From Desulfurococcaceae archaeon (GTDB taxonomy: Archaea; Thermoproteota; Thermoprotei_A; Sulfolobales; NBVN01): DNA of 60,482 nucleotides. Location: the NCBI GenBank assembly GCA_020833415.1, contig JAJHQJ010000005.1:1-60482 (forward strand), read 5' to 3'. A program made the translations under genes and the position numbers. Of the stretch, positions 15,960-25,222 are shown in pieces (the first letter of the stretch is position 1; each line of letters starts with the position of its first letter). The notes under the pieces are model-generated. The model was not told the DNA's origin, ran no database searches, and saw nothing but the letters and a program-made list of their open reading frames with translations.

Positions 15960-16628
15960 TCCTGAGGTTGCTAATCTGAGTAGTGAGGAGATATCGACGA
16001 ACTCCACGCGGAGTAGTAGAGACCTTATTACGTACTGAGCTAGGTCGAAGACCTTCGCAGCCCTAGTGAGTATTACGAAGTCACTACTACACACCACCCT
16101 CCCAGACCCTATGACCTCTACATCCGCTCGCGCTACGAGGATTGTCTCCAGACCGTACCTCTCTCTAATAAATTCAGCATGCTTAGAGCTCCAGCTGACG
16201 TTCTTATCTAGGACTATCAACACCTCAGCGGGCTTTAGATCCCTTAATGACTTAGCTACTAACTCCAGTGATAATACTATACTGGGGCTGTCGAAGTCTT
16301 TGATGTAGCTACTCCTGAGGTCCCTAACAAAGCCGTCGTCGCAGAGAAATAGCTGCCGCCCTTCTATAGCTGAGGCTACAGTAAGTACGACGTTGTAGCC
16401 GTCTATTACTAGAGACTCCCCAGCTACTACTCTAACGGTCTTACTCCTTACTGCTATAGCGTCAGAGCTTCTGTGAACGCATCTCAGTAGGAGAGCTCTC
16501 TCATCGCGCTCCAAACCGTACCTAGAAGAAACGAAGTCAAGGGAAGCCTTTTGAGGATACCCCCTATCTAGGAGGTAGCGGTAATCCCTTATAGCCTCCC
16601 GGACCTCAGTTCTTAGAGGGACGTACAA
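15939..16628 (-). CDS. DUF434 family protein
   Basis: The 229-aa protein has the DUF434 helix-rich N-terminus (RGYPQKASLDFVSSRYGL) and the following conserved block LVIDGYNVVLTVASAIEG, LFLCDDGFVRD, then VLIVLDKNVSWSS. The IDGYNV and FLCDDG acidic motifs suggest a PIN/NYN-like nuclease fold. The function is unknown. It starts with TTG at 16628, inside the 3' end of alaS, so the two are co-translated; it is convergent with the nucleotidyltransferase gene. Confidence 0.75.
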   Translation of the reverse strand: MYVPLRTEVREAIRDYRYLLDRGYPQKASLDFVSSRYGLERDERALLLRCVHRSSDAIAVRSKTVRVVAGESLVIDGYNVVLTVASAIEGRQLFLCDDGFVRDLRSSYIKDFDSPSIVLSLELVAKSLRDLKPAEVLIVLDKNVSWSSKHAEFIRERYGLETILVARADVEVIGSGRVVCSSDFVILTRAAKVFDLAQYVIRSLLLRVEFVDISSLLRLATSGLLNEIA

Positions 16629-19378
16629 AGCTCACGCACTCTCTTCTCAAGGTAGCTACTGAGGTTAAGAACCTCAGGGTCGCTCAATTGCTTAGTAATC
16701 GTTAAAACGGCGTGGTCCCTCTTACCCCCACCCCTACCGCCCACTAGAGATGAGAGCTCTCTAACTAGGTCTACGGCACTGATGTATCTAGATGCGGTAG
16801 ACCCCTCAGATACCTCGATTAGCGATCTCTGCTGAACTGGTGCGATGAGGATCACCACCGCCTCCGGAACTTTTGAGACGTAGTCCTTGAGTACCTCCCT
16901 GAAGAGCTCCTCATCTAGGAACTCTACCCTAACCACGGATAACAGACACCCCTCACTAACCCTCCTGGCCTCAGCCTCGAATAGCCTCCTCAGGGATTTG
17001 CCAGCTAGATCCCTGTAGTTCTGCAACCTCCTCCTAAGCTCATCCAGTTCCTTCAGTAGCTTGGGTAGACGCTCCGAGACCTCACCGCCTACTAGCTTCG
17101 ACGCCTCCCTTAGTTTACTCTCCAGACTAGCTACGTACTCCACTAGCTGAGGTCCAGCTACGTACTCGAACCTTATAACACCGTCCTGTATCTTCTCGAC
17201 GTTGATGATCTTAAATCCGCCAACCTCAGCTGTGTTCCTGAGGTGGGTCCCGTAACAAGCCTCGGCGTCTAAACCACCTACCTCTACAACCCTTATGTAG
17301 GGCTCCAGCGGTACACCACCTTGGTATAGCCTAAAACCGTAGAGCCTCTCGGCATCGTACTTGTACAAAAGCTTGGACTCAACGCTCCAGGACTCGTTTA
17401 TAACTCTGTTGACCTCCCTCTCCATCCTCTCCACCTCCTCGGGTGTCGGTAACTTGTAGTGAGTAACGTCAAGCCTTCCCTTAGTAACCTCTTTCTCCGC
17501 ACCGGCCTGCCACACGTGGTCTCCGTATAGCTTCCTCAGAACTCCGAGGAGTATGTGGGTAGCTGTGTGGTGCCTCATATGTGCGTACCTTCTGTTCCAG
17601 TCTATCCTACCTACGACCTCGCGACCTACGTACTCCTTCGGTACCTCGCGGTCTACCTTATGCAGTATTACCCCACCCACCTTCCGGACATCAACTACCC
17701 TGAGCACTAAGTCGTCCACCTCTAAGGTCCCCGTATCTGGTTTCTGACCCCCTCCCTCAGGGTAGAAGGCTGTTTGGTCTAAGACTACGTAGTTCCCGAA
17801 GGCCCCTAGGACCTTAGCCCTGAACTCCCTCATATACGGATCTTCGTGGAAAAGCCTCCTGGTCTCCGGTAGTGAGAGAATGGCTTTGGCGATGTCCTCG
17901 GGAACCGGTACTGCCTCAGTCTTTTTAATCGGAGCTCTGGACCTCCTGGAGGCTAGTACGGAGTAGAACTCCCTAGGAGCCTCCACCGAGTATCCTAACC
18001 TACTAGCTATCTCAGCAGCCTCCTCAGGCGGGATTCCATGACTTTCGTAGAGCTCTACGAACTCCTCTAGGCTAAGTCCAGTAGAACCCTTAGTTAAGTA
18101 CCTCCTGATAACCGATGGGGCTCTCCCAACAAGCTCGGAGTACTTGAGGAACTCCACCTCCACCACCTCGTGTATGTACTGCTCAGCCCTCGGTACAGAT
18201 GGGTAGAGGTCCCTCCAATACCTAATCTGAAGGTCTAGTAGCTTATGCAGTACGTCAAGCCCTACCCCCAGTTTGGTAAGTATCCTAAAGGTCTTCCTAA
18301 GTACGAGCCTAGCTAGGTAGCCCTCACCGCTATTAGACGGTACTACACCGTCGGACAGCATTAGTATAGCTGTCTTAAGGTGGTCTAAGACGTTGTAGAC
18401 CTGTACAGCTCCGCTAACGTAGGCGTCGACCTCCTCTATAGGTAGACCTAGTTCCTCACTTACAAGAGCCTTAGCTCTGCGGAAGTTCTCGGATACCCTC
18501 GGATCAAGCCTACCGGACTTCCTAAGTAGGGAGTAGAGTAGTTTATCGGGAGGTTCCCTAACTCCGAGTAACTTGTGGTACTCGTGTACGAGGTCCCCGT
18601 ATATAGCGTGGAAGGCTGTAGGGGTTTTCTGTGTTAGCCAGGCGATTCTCTCAATACCGTAACCGGTATCAACTATCTTGAGGGGCATCTCCCGGTATCC
18701 ATCCTCCACGACATCGTACATCATGAAGACCAGGGTAGCTACCTCGAGACCCCCTACGGAGACCTCGAAGCAGGGCCCCGCGTTACCTCCCCCCTCCCAC
18801 CAGGACTCCTTGAGAGATAGCTCCTCCTCCGGGACGCCCATGACCTCGGTGAAGAACTCTACAGCGTACTCAACGGTCTTGTCGGTGAAGTAAACGAATT
18901 TATCTGGGTAGTTAAAGGCGTGGTGACCCCCCATTATGAAGTTCGTTAGGTGCCTCCCCAGGGTATAGCCTATGTTACCGAGGTCCTCGAGTCTTATGCA
19001 GGGCTGTGCTATGACTAGGGGGTTTGCGGGGGGTGGGACGATCATCTTAGTAACGTGGGGTTGGAATACAGCTATGGAGGCTATGGTTAGGAAGAGGTCT
19101 TCCCTCCACCTAGCTACTACGGGGTAGGGGTCTATAACCTCGTGACCCCTATCCTGGAAGAACTTGAGGAACCTATCTCTAACCTCCTTAACTATTAGCG
19201 GGGGGCTCTTTATGCTGATCCTATCGAAGTAGTAGTCCGTGCAGGGGGTATCGCCGCAGTTATCCCGCCTAACGGGGCTCCAGAAGTACGCTCTGCAGGA
19301 GCTGCACTGCTGTCTTAGGTAGCCTCTCTCTCTAAACAGTCTAACTCTAAATATCTCCTCCCTACTCGTCTCGCTCAC
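16613..19378 (-). CDS. alaS: Alanyl-tRNA synthetase
   Basis: The 921-aa archaeal-type AlaRS is complete: a zinc-ribbon-like N-terminal extension (CSSCRAYFWSP...CGDTPC), the class II catalytic core with GGNAGPCFEV, an editing domain with HHTATHILLG and CYGTHLRN (HxxxH and CxxxH zinc ligands), and a C-terminal oligomerisation/DHHA1-like tail with GGRGGGKRDHA. It charges tRNA-Ala, one of which is encoded at 10.7 kb. GTG start at 19378. A mini IS607 lies between it and the Rpo12 gene upstream. Confidence 0.96.
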   Translation of the reverse strand: MSETSREEIFRVRLFRERGYLRQQCSSCRAYFWSPVRRDNCGDTPCTDYYFDRISIKSPPLIVKEVRDRFLKFFQDRGHEVIDPYPVVARWREDLFLTIASIAVFQPHVTKMIVPPPANPLVIAQPCIRLEDLGNIGYTLGRHLTNFIMGGHHAFNYPDKFVYFTDKTVEYAVEFFTEVMGVPEEELSLKESWWEGGGNAGPCFEVSVGGLEVATLVFMMYDVVEDGYREMPLKIVDTGYGIERIAWLTQKTPTAFHAIYGDLVHEYHKLLGVREPPDKLLYSLLRKSGRLDPRVSENFRRAKALVSEELGLPIEEVDAYVSGAVQVYNVLDHLKTAILMLSDGVVPSNSGEGYLARLVLRKTFRILTKLGVGLDVLHKLLDLQIRYWRDLYPSVPRAEQYIHEVVEVEFLKYSELVGRAPSVIRRYLTKGSTGLSLEEFVELYESHGIPPEEAAEIASRLGYSVEAPREFYSVLASRRSRAPIKKTEAVPVPEDIAKAILSLPETRRLFHEDPYMREFRAKVLGAFGNYVVLDQTAFYPEGGGQKPDTGTLEVDDLVLRVVDVRKVGGVILHKVDREVPKEYVGREVVGRIDWNRRYAHMRHHTATHILLGVLRKLYGDHVWQAGAEKEVTKGRLDVTHYKLPTPEEVERMEREVNRVINESWSVESKLLYKYDAERLYGFRLYQGGVPLEPYIRVVEVGGLDAEACYGTHLRNTAEVGGFKIINVEKIQDGVIRFEYVAGPQLVEYVASLESKLREASKLVGGEVSERLPKLLKELDELRRRLQNYRDLAGKSLRRLFEAEARRVSEGCLLSVVRVEFLDEELFREVLKDYVSKVPEAVVILIAPVQQRSLIEVSEGSTASRYISAVDLVRELSSLVGGRGGGKRDHAVLTITKQLSDPEVLNLSSYLEKRVRELCTSL

Positions 19379-19420
19379 CTAGTCACACAACCTTAGAATA
19401 GTTTAAAGCGTGATCGTAGG

Positions 19421-19690
19421 CTGTTGCAGAACCGACCGTAAGTTTAGGTATCTGTAAATACCTGTAAACTTGGTATCGTAGTAGTGTTCAAATACCCCTA
19501 CTCCCGCTATAGTTTCTTGGATGATCCGCTCTGCGGTGACTCCACGGACTCGGATGGGAGCCCCGTGGTGTTGGGCTCGACGGGGGCCCGTGGTGTGTGG
19601 GTGAAGCCGGTGAACCCACACCGAGGTCCAACCCCGCCAGCGGAACTACGGGTACACCAGATACTACCAGGTACCGATGGCGGGGAGGCG
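19421..19690 (+). mobile_element. Mini IS607-derived element (non-autonomous)
   Basis: The 270-bp element keeps the left end (CTGTTGCAGAAC... GTTTAGGTATCTGTAAATACC) and the right end of the IS607 at 21765-23732, including the tnpB tail reading SDGSP...LGSTG...VNPHRG, with everything else deleted. It ends in GGTACCGATGGCGGGGAGGCG. An internal TATA-like TTCAAATACCCC precedes the kept right end by about 25-30 bp. The left flank is AGG, as in the other copies. Removing 19421-19690 joins GATCGTAGG to CTAGCATGG. ORFs in the track here are fragments of the tnpB tail. Confidence 0.88.
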
Positions 19691-19722
19691 CTAGCATGGG
19701 ACACCAGAGCTTTACCGTGAGG

Positions 19723-19902
19723 TTAGACTGCCTCGACGCGTGCGGGGGCGCTCTTACGCATCTTTACTACGAGCTTAGACCCGCACTTAGGGCACCTTAT
19801 GAAGGCGTAACCCTCCCTAGCAGCTCTCTCACTGAAGGGTTCGAGCTGCCTCTTATCGAACTGCTCCCCACAAACCCAGCACTTGTAGTATACGCCTGAC
19901 AT
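19723..19902 (-). CDS. rpoP: DNA-directed RNA polymerase subunit Rpo12 (RpoP)
   Basis: The 59-aa zinc-ribbon protein missed by the ORF track runs MSGVYYKCWVCGEQF..., with CWVC and CPKCGSKLVVKMRKSAPARVEAV. The two CxxC pairs and the basic ARVEAV tail match archaeal Rpo12/eukaryotic Rpb12, which helps assemble the Rpo3-Rpo10 platform. ATG at 19902; AGCTTAAATACC about 45 bases upstream is a good TATA box. It runs towards alaS, but the mini IS607 now lies between them. Confidence 0.88.
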   Translation of the reverse strand: MSGVYYKCWVCGEQFDKRQLEPFSERAAREGYAFIRCPKCGSKLVVKMRKSAPARVEAV

Positions 19903-20032
19903 CTTGCTACCTGGGACATATAGTTGCTGTAGGGGGTATTTAAGCTAAAGTAGTGGGCGCTCAGCGTCTTTACGTTCGTAGTAGAAGTACTCCAGAGACC
20001 TACTTTTATTTCTCTGGGTAGGGAGCTCTAGG

Positions 20033-21289
20033 GTGGTTAGAGGGATGTACTTAAGTACCCGGGCTTGCTACAGGGAACCTGCTCAGATAGCTGATGGGGT
20101 TTTCTGGGTAGGTGCTAACGACTGCGTTAAGGATCTCTTCGAATCCCTCTGGCCGATACCCTACGGAGTCTCGTACAACGCCTACGTAGTGGTGGGTTCA
20201 GACGGTGTTGCAGTTATAGATGGTGTTGACGAGCACTTAACCTTCGAGTACCTGGAGAAGGTTAGGGAGGTTGTTGGGGACTTAGATAGGGTGAGGTACG
20301 TAGTGCTGAACCACCTAGAGCCGGACCACCACGCTTCAACCCCTAAGCTACTGAACCTAGCAAGAAATGCTGAGGTAGTTCTAACACCTACAGCCGCCAG
20401 GCTTATCGGAACCCTCTACAGGATACCCGGGGGTAGGTTAGTCGAAGTTAGGGATGGTGAGAGGTTAGACCTAGGGGGTAGGAGGCTTAGGTTCATCCAC
20501 ACCCCGTGGCTCCACTGGCCAGAGACCATGATGACGTACCTGGAGGAACTCGGAATACTCTTCAGTTGCGATGCGTTCGGATCCTACGGAGCTCTTACCG
20601 AGGGGTTATTCGACGATGAGGTCAACCTGGAGTTCTACCTAGAGGAGGCTAGGAGGTACTTCTCTAACATAGTACTGAAGTACTCTAGGAACGTACTCGA
20701 AGCCCTGAGTAAGATCGAGAGACTGGGCCTGAGGATCTCGGTACTGGCCCCCTCCCACGGCCCCATATACAGGAGGTACGTGGATAGGATACTAGCCCTC
20801 TACAGAGACCTATCGATCCCGAAGAGGTGTGTCGAGGTATCAGTGATATACGGGTCGATGTACGGAAGAACGGAGAACCTAGTTGAACAGGTAGCGAGGA
20901 GGTTTAGAGAGAGGGGTGTGGATGTTAAGGTGGTGGACGCAGCTAGGGTACACCCATCCTACACACTCTCAGAGGTTAGTAACTCCGGGGCACTACTCTT
21001 CATATTCCCAACCTACGACGCCTCAGTATTCCCACCGGTTAAGGAGGTGATGAACTACCTACAGGTAAAGCAGGCTGGGAGAGGTAGGATCGCTGCAGTA
21101 GTAAACACGTACTCTTGGGGTGCCTCAGCAAAGGAGGCTGTAGAGATCCTCACCAAGGCCGGGTTTCAGGTAGTTGAACCAGTGATCCAGCTCAGGCCTC
21201 TACCAACTGAGGAGGACCTGAGGAAACTCGAGGAACTGGTCGACGCACTAGCTAGGGAAGTACTTAAGTACGAGAAGTGCTCCGAATAA
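20033..21289 (+). CDS. Flavodiiron protein (A-type flavoprotein)
   Basis: The 418-aa protein has an N-terminal beta-lactamase-like diiron domain, with ligands in NHLEPDHH near residue 94, the histidine of HTPWLHWPE, SCDAFGSYG and APSHGP. A flavodoxin domain follows from about residue 258 (VIYGSMYGRTENL, FPTYDASVFPP, NTYSWGAS). It reduces O2 to water (or NO to N2O) in anaerobes, taking electrons from rubredoxin or F420. A TATA at 20001-20008 predicts transcription near the GTG at 20033, so it may be leaderless; ATG at 20045 is the alternative. Confidence 0.93.
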   Translation: MVRGMYLSTRACYREPAQIADGVFWVGANDCVKDLFESLWPIPYGVSYNAYVVVGSDGVAVIDGVDEHLTFEYLEKVREVVGDLDRVRYVVLNHLEPDHHASTPKLLNLARNAEVVLTPTAARLIGTLYRIPGGRLVEVRDGERLDLGGRRLRFIHTPWLHWPETMMTYLEELGILFSCDAFGSYGALTEGLFDDEVNLEFYLEEARRYFSNIVLKYSRNVLEALSKIERLGLRISVLAPSHGPIYRRYVDRILALYRDLSIPKRCVEVSVIYGSMYGRTENLVEQVARRFRERGVDVKVVDAARVHPSYTLSEVSNSGALLFIFPTYDASVFPPVKEVMNYLQVKQAGRGRIAAVVNTYSWGASAKEAVEILTKAGFQVVEPVIQLRPLPTEEDLRKLEELVDALAREVLKYEKCSE

Positions 21290-21828
21290 GTGAGTATGGT
21301 ATAATTTTAAGTATTTTAAGTGTATACGTATATACGCACCTCCACCACTTTCGGTCTCCGTAGCCCGATTGATGGCGTGTCTCGAAATCTAAGTAGGGTA
21401 TATTACGCTACTCCTACTAAGTCCTTAGATAGGGTTGGGGGCTGTGGGGTCTAATTACGCAATAGATGCTCGGGGGCTTGTTAAGAGGTACGTTACTAAG
21501 AAGAGAATGGGTCTGCTGAGGAGTCGTACTGAGGTCATCGAAGCCCTTAGGGGGGTTAGCCTTAGGGTTAGGTACGGGGAGGTAGTAGGGCTCCTAGGAC
21601 CCAATGGGGCGGGTAAGACCACAACTATAAAGATACTGTCAACACTACTTCTACCGGACTCCGGGGAGGCATACGTCTGCGGTTACGACGTAGTTAAGGA
21701 GGCTCAGAGGGTTAGGAGGGTCATAGGGATTATGATTAGCGTGGAGAAGGGCTTCTATGGGAGGCTGTTACAGACTAAACGATAAGTTTAAATACCTGTG
21801 AATTCTTGTAAATAATTGGTACAATGCA

Positions 21829-22452
21829 TTGAGCGAGCGGTATCTAACGACTAGGGAGTTTGCGAAGCTTTTGGGTGTTTCGAGAGTCACAGTGATCAAG
21901 TGGATTAAGAGTGGTAGGGTTGTCGCTTACAGCGTCCACGGTAGGTGGAGGATCCCCTACAGCGAGGTCGAGAGGGTTCTTAGAGGTGTTCAGAGGGTTG
22001 GACGTGTAGCTATATACGCTAGAGTCTCCTCGAATACTCAGAGGGATGATCTGGAGAGGCAGGTTGAATCCTTGAAGCTCTGGGTCTCCAAGAGCTTTCC
22101 AAACGCTGAATACGTTGTTGTTACAGATGTTGCCAGCGGGTTGAAGGAGGATAGGAGGGGGCTGAGGGAGCTAATCGAGATGGCTAGGAGGAGGGAGATA
22201 CAGGCAGTAGTAGTTGCATACAGAGACAGGTTAACTAGGTTTGGATTTGAGTACCTTAAGACCTTATTCAACGCATTTGGTGTAGATGTTTACGTAGCGT
22301 TCCAGGAGGAGCCGAAAGACTACGTCCAGGAGCTTGTAGAGGACTTCGTAGAGATCGTGACCTCATTCGCTTCTAGGATCTACGGTAAGAGGTCTAAGAA
22401 GTATAAGGAGGTGGTGAGTTGTATTGGAGAGGTTGTCAAAGACTCTAACTAG
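21829..22452 (+). CDS. tnpA: IS607 serine recombinase TnpA
   Basis: The 207-aa protein has a MerR-like helix-turn-helix (YLTTREFAKLLGVSRVTVIKWIKSG, residues 4-30) followed by a small serine-resolvase domain with nucleophile in YARVSSNTQRDDLERQ, then VASGLKEDRRGL and YRDRLTRFGFEYL. It would catalyse excision and insertion of the element. The start shown is the TTG at 21829. It is intact, so this element may still move. Its 3' end overlaps tnpB. Confidence 0.92.
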   Translation: MSERYLTTREFAKLLGVSRVTVIKWIKSGRVVAYSVHGRWRIPYSEVERVLRGVQRVGRVAIYARVSSNTQRDDLERQVESLKLWVSKSFPNAEYVVVTDVASGLKEDRRGLRELIEMARRREIQAVVVAYRDRLTRFGFEYLKTLFNAFGVDVYVAFQEEPKDYVQELVEDFVEIVTSFASRIYGKRSKKYKEVVSCIGEVVKDSN

Positions 22453-23722
22453 AACAGTTGTTCTTGAATGCTACACTAACAGGTTTGCTAGAAGAACTCT
22501 CAGAGAGATAGAAGATGCTTATAGGGAGATGCTCGTAGAGATGGTTGAGTACGCTGTTGAGCACAAGGCGTCGCAGAGCACTTTACATAAAGTCTTCTAT
22601 GAAAAGTTTGGGAAGAGGTATCCTTGGCTCCCGACCAGGGTGATTAAGGGTGCCTACAGAGATGCTGTTAGAAGGGCTAAGAGTTTTAGAGAACGTATGA
22701 AGAGAGGCAAGGTGCACAAGGATAGGCCAGAGGTTAGGAGGGTAACGATAACGTACTCAGACTCACAGGACTGGAGGCTTGGGGATGGAGTCATTAAGCT
22801 AAGGACTCATAAGGGTTGGGTAGAGCTCCACTACAGAAACCATAAACAACTTCATAGATACATTTACAGTGGCTGGAGGTTGGCTAGTGAGTTGAGGTTT
22901 AAGATTCTAGGTAAGAAAGTAATTGCATATCTAACCTTTACTAGAGAGTTTGAAGTCAGCTACGACCCTAGGAACGCTGTTGCTGTAGATGTTAACGAAA
23001 ATAACGTTACTATCGCCCTCTTTAAGGACGGTGTGTTAAGTGATGTTTATAGGGTTGAGACTGGTCTTGGGAGGGTTGTTGTTGCATACTCCAAGAGGAG
23101 GAAGAGGATAACGCAAGGTAGGTCGACAAAGACTAGAGAGGTTAAGAAGAGGCTTAAGAATCTTCGCGAAAAAGAGAGGAAGCTAGACGTACTGAGGAAG
23201 ACAGCGAAGTTCATAGAGACTCTTGCTGTTGAGAACAGAGCTGTTGTAGTTGTTGGAAATATTAATGAGAATGCTAAGAAGAGGATGGAGGAGAGTGCCA
23301 GCAACAAACTGAGGCACAGGATCCACCAGTGGAGCGTTAGGAAGTTAGTTGAGCTTCTCGACGAAAAGCCCATACACGTCGTCAGGGTCTCTGAGAGGGG
23401 TACATCGTCTAGAGACCCATTCACAGGCAAGGTGATTAAAAGGTTCGAGCCCCTGGTGATCCGCTCTGCGGTGAAGGGGCTTGAGAGGGTGAAGGTAATG
23501 AGAATGGTTCTCAGAGTAGCGTGGGTTGGTGGGAGAGTCCTCGAGAGGGACGTCGTAGGGGCAGTAAACATCGGGCTGAAGTACCTGAACTCAGATGGGA
23601 GCCCCGTGGCGTTGGGCTCGACAGGCACCCATGAAGTGTGGGTGAAGCTGGTGAACCCACACAGAGGTGCAACCCCGCTAACGGGATTACAGATATTTGT
23701 AAATACCGTCATGTACCGTTAG
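22424..23722 (+). CDS. tnpB: TnpB of IS607 with altered nuclease motifs
   Basis: This is a TnpB-like protein of up to 432 aa. RuvC-I aspartate is present (VAVDVNENNVT), as is the last one (LERDVVGAVNIG). The usual RuvC-II glutamate block (VVLEKL in the copy at 40893) reads VVVGNINENAKKRMEE, with glycine at that place, and the zinc-finger cysteines are replaced (SSRDPFTGK). From memory, Sulfolobales ISC1904-like TnpBs share these features, so this is a lineage trait rather than decay. The active glutamate may have moved, or the protein may only bind RNA and DNA. Start TTG at 22424 or 22433. Confidence 0.88.
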   Translation: MERLSKTLTRTVVLECYTNRFARRTLREIEDAYREMLVEMVEYAVEHKASQSTLHKVFYEKFGKRYPWLPTRVIKGAYRDAVRRAKSFRERMKRGKVHKDRPEVRRVTITYSDSQDWRLGDGVIKLRTHKGWVELHYRNHKQLHRYIYSGWRLASELRFKILGKKVIAYLTFTREFEVSYDPRNAVAVDVNENNVTIALFKDGVLSDVYRVETGLGRVVVAYSKRRKRITQGRSTKTREVKKRLKNLREKERKLDVLRKTAKFIETLAVENRAVVVVGNINENAKKRMEESASNKLRHRIHQWSVRKLVELLDEKPIHVVRVSERGTSSRDPFTGKVIKRFEPLVIRSAVKGLERVKVMRMVLRVAWVGGRVLERDVVGAVNIGLKYLNSDGSPVALGSTGTHEVWVKLVNPHRGATPLTGLQIFVNTVMYR

Positions 23723-24412
23723 CGGGGAAACGCTTACCGGTAGGGAGAACCCCATCTACTTCGGCTACCTCTACGGTATTGAAGGTAGGGAGCTTACGGA
23801 TAGGGTCAGCTACCTACTAGACCTAGTGGGTCTAAGTGAGCTGGGGGGTAGCGATAGGCTTTACGAGGAGTTTAGCCTAGGTATGAAAGCTAGGCTAGCT
23901 CTAGCAAGAGCCCTCCTTAAGGACCCCCCGGTGCTTTTACTAGATGAGCCTACCCTAGGGTTAGACATACCCTCAGCTAGGAGGATAAGATCCCTAGTTA
24001 AGGACCTAGCCCGGAGGGAGGGTAAGGCCGTACTCTACACCTCGCATAACATGCTTGAGGTGGAGCAGGTCTGCGATAGGGTGGTCCTCATAGATAGGGG
24101 TGTAGTAGTAGCTGAGGGGACCCCGGAGGAGCTTAAGAGCAGGATCCCCAGTATCCGTACGCTAGAGCTACACCTAAGTAACCTACCTAGCGGACTCATC
24201 GACGACCTTAGAATGATGGGGTTGGAGGTCCGCGAGTACGGGCAGAACCAGGAGGGGCTCTACGTAATCAGGGTACTTACCAAGAGACCTGAGGAGGTCG
24301 TTGACGACGTGGTCCGGGTGGTCCTATCTAGGGGTGCGGAGGTCTCCAGGCTGAGGATCGAGGAACCCACACTGGAGGACGTGTTCGTCTACTTTACGCG
24401 GGGTAGGGAGGG

Positions 24413-25222
24413 TTGAGGAGTTTCCTAAGGCAGGTTAAGGCCGAGATGCTACTAGTATACGCCGAGGTTTTCAGGAGGAAGAGTACCCTAGTTATGAGTG
24501 TGGTGTGGCCCTACATAATGACGACCTTCATGCTGGCACTCGGGTACGTCGCGGGGTCTCCGGAGGTCTTCGTAAGGAGGGTTGGGGCTGACCCAGTACT
24601 ATTTCTAGCTACCGCTAGCTACGTACTCTTCTCAACTCTTTCTGTAGTTGACGACGTTATGTGGAGACCTGTGTACGACGAGCACGCCGGGACCCTCCCC
24701 TATGTAGTCTCCAGTCCTACTAGTACAGTACTACACTATGCTGCAATACCCGTCCCCAGGTTTACCCTATCACTATTACTGGGAGCTACCTTCCTACTAC
24801 CCGTGTTTACGGTGCGGGAGGGGTTCGACGGACTGCTCTCAGGGTTTATCGTAGTAGCAGTATCGTTGGTGGCTGCTCTAACCTTCATACCTCTAGCAGT
24901 AGCTGTGGGTCTGGGGCTCTACTCCCTAGGTGGTGAGAGCTGGAGGGCCATCAACGTCATCCGACCGCTCTTCCTAGTTGCAATGGGGGTCTACTACCCT
25001 AGGTGGATGCTAAGCAGGGTAGCGTACCTAGTAACAGCCCTACTACCGCCGTCTAACTGTGTTGAGGTAGTCCAGAGGCTTGTAGTTAGGCTTGGGGAGG
25101 TTAACGAGGTACTGATCCCACTAACCCTAGCCGTAGTTCTGGCCGTAGTCCAGCTTTACCCTATGAGGAGGTCTGCTAGGAGGTGGGAGGTCGCTAAGCT
25201 TAGGGAGGGTGTTAAAGTTTGA
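24413..25222 (+). CDS. ABC-2 type exporter permease
   Basis: The 269-aa protein has about six predicted membrane helices and an ABC-2 layout (long cytoplasmic start, FLATASYVLFSTLSVVDDVMWRPVYDEHAGTLPYV, late GVYYPRWMLSR). It would form the channel with the second permease and the interrupted ATPase. The TTG start overlaps the ATPase stop (TTGA), and the next gene begins the same way. The reading frame is intact, but without the ATPase and partner it probably has no function unless the elements excise. Confidence 0.82.
   Translation: MRSFLRQVKAEMLLVYAEVFRRKSTLVMSVVWPYIMTTFMLALGYVAGSPEVFVRRVGADPVLFLATASYVLFSTLSVVDDVMWRPVYDEHAGTLPYVVSSPTSTVLHYAAIPVPRFTLSLLLGATFLLPVFTVREGFDGLLSGFIVVAVSLVAALTFIPLAVAVGLGLYSLGGESWRAINVIRPLFLVAMGVYYPRWMLSRVAYLVTALLPPSNCVEVVQRLVVRLGEVNEVLIPLTLAVVLAVVQLYPMRRSARRWEVAKLREGVKV

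Larger units (their letters stand above)
21765..23732 (+). mobile_element. IS607-family insertion sequence, complete
   Basis: The 1968-bp element carries a serine recombinase gene (tnpA) and tnpB. The left end is CTGTTACAGACTAAACGATAAG and the right end is GTACCGTTAGCGGGGAAACG. There are no long inverted repeats or target duplication, as expected for IS607. The left flank is GGGAGG. The tnpB stop lies only 10 nt from the right end, so the tnpB tail and the putative omega RNA share sequence. It interrupts an ABC ATPase gene. Two related 270-bp derivatives lie at 19421 and 25804. Confidence 0.92.
21435..24416 (+). pseudogene. ABC-2 exporter ATPase split by an IS607 insertion
   Basis: Bases 21435-21764 encode the first 110 residues (Walker [10 protein letters not shown], then [10 protein letters not shown]), and 23733-24416 encode the rest (LTGRENPIYFGYLYG, FSLGMKARLALARALL signature region, LLLDEPTLGLD, YTSHNM). 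Removing exactly 21765-23732 rejoins GGGAGG to CTTACCGG in frame and gives a normal 337-aa DrrA-like ATPase with C-terminal domain. As it stands the product is truncated just after the Walker A half. The two permease genes follow with stop/start overlaps. The substrate of the exporter is unknown. Confidence 0.9.

Noticed and set aside
19484-19720. Track ORFs of 60-100 aa around 19.4-19.9 kb
   Set aside because: They are frames across the mini IS607 and antisense to rpo12; similarity to the tnpB tail explains the protein-like look.
21319-21338. Near-palindrome GTGTATACGTATATACGCAC before the ABC operon
   Set aside because: Only about 12 of 20 positions are symmetric and alternating TA/CG sequence gives this easily; no regulator gene is next to it.
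23047-23712. 221-aa minus-strand ORF
   Set aside because: Antisense shadow of tnpB with low-complexity serine/leucine composition.
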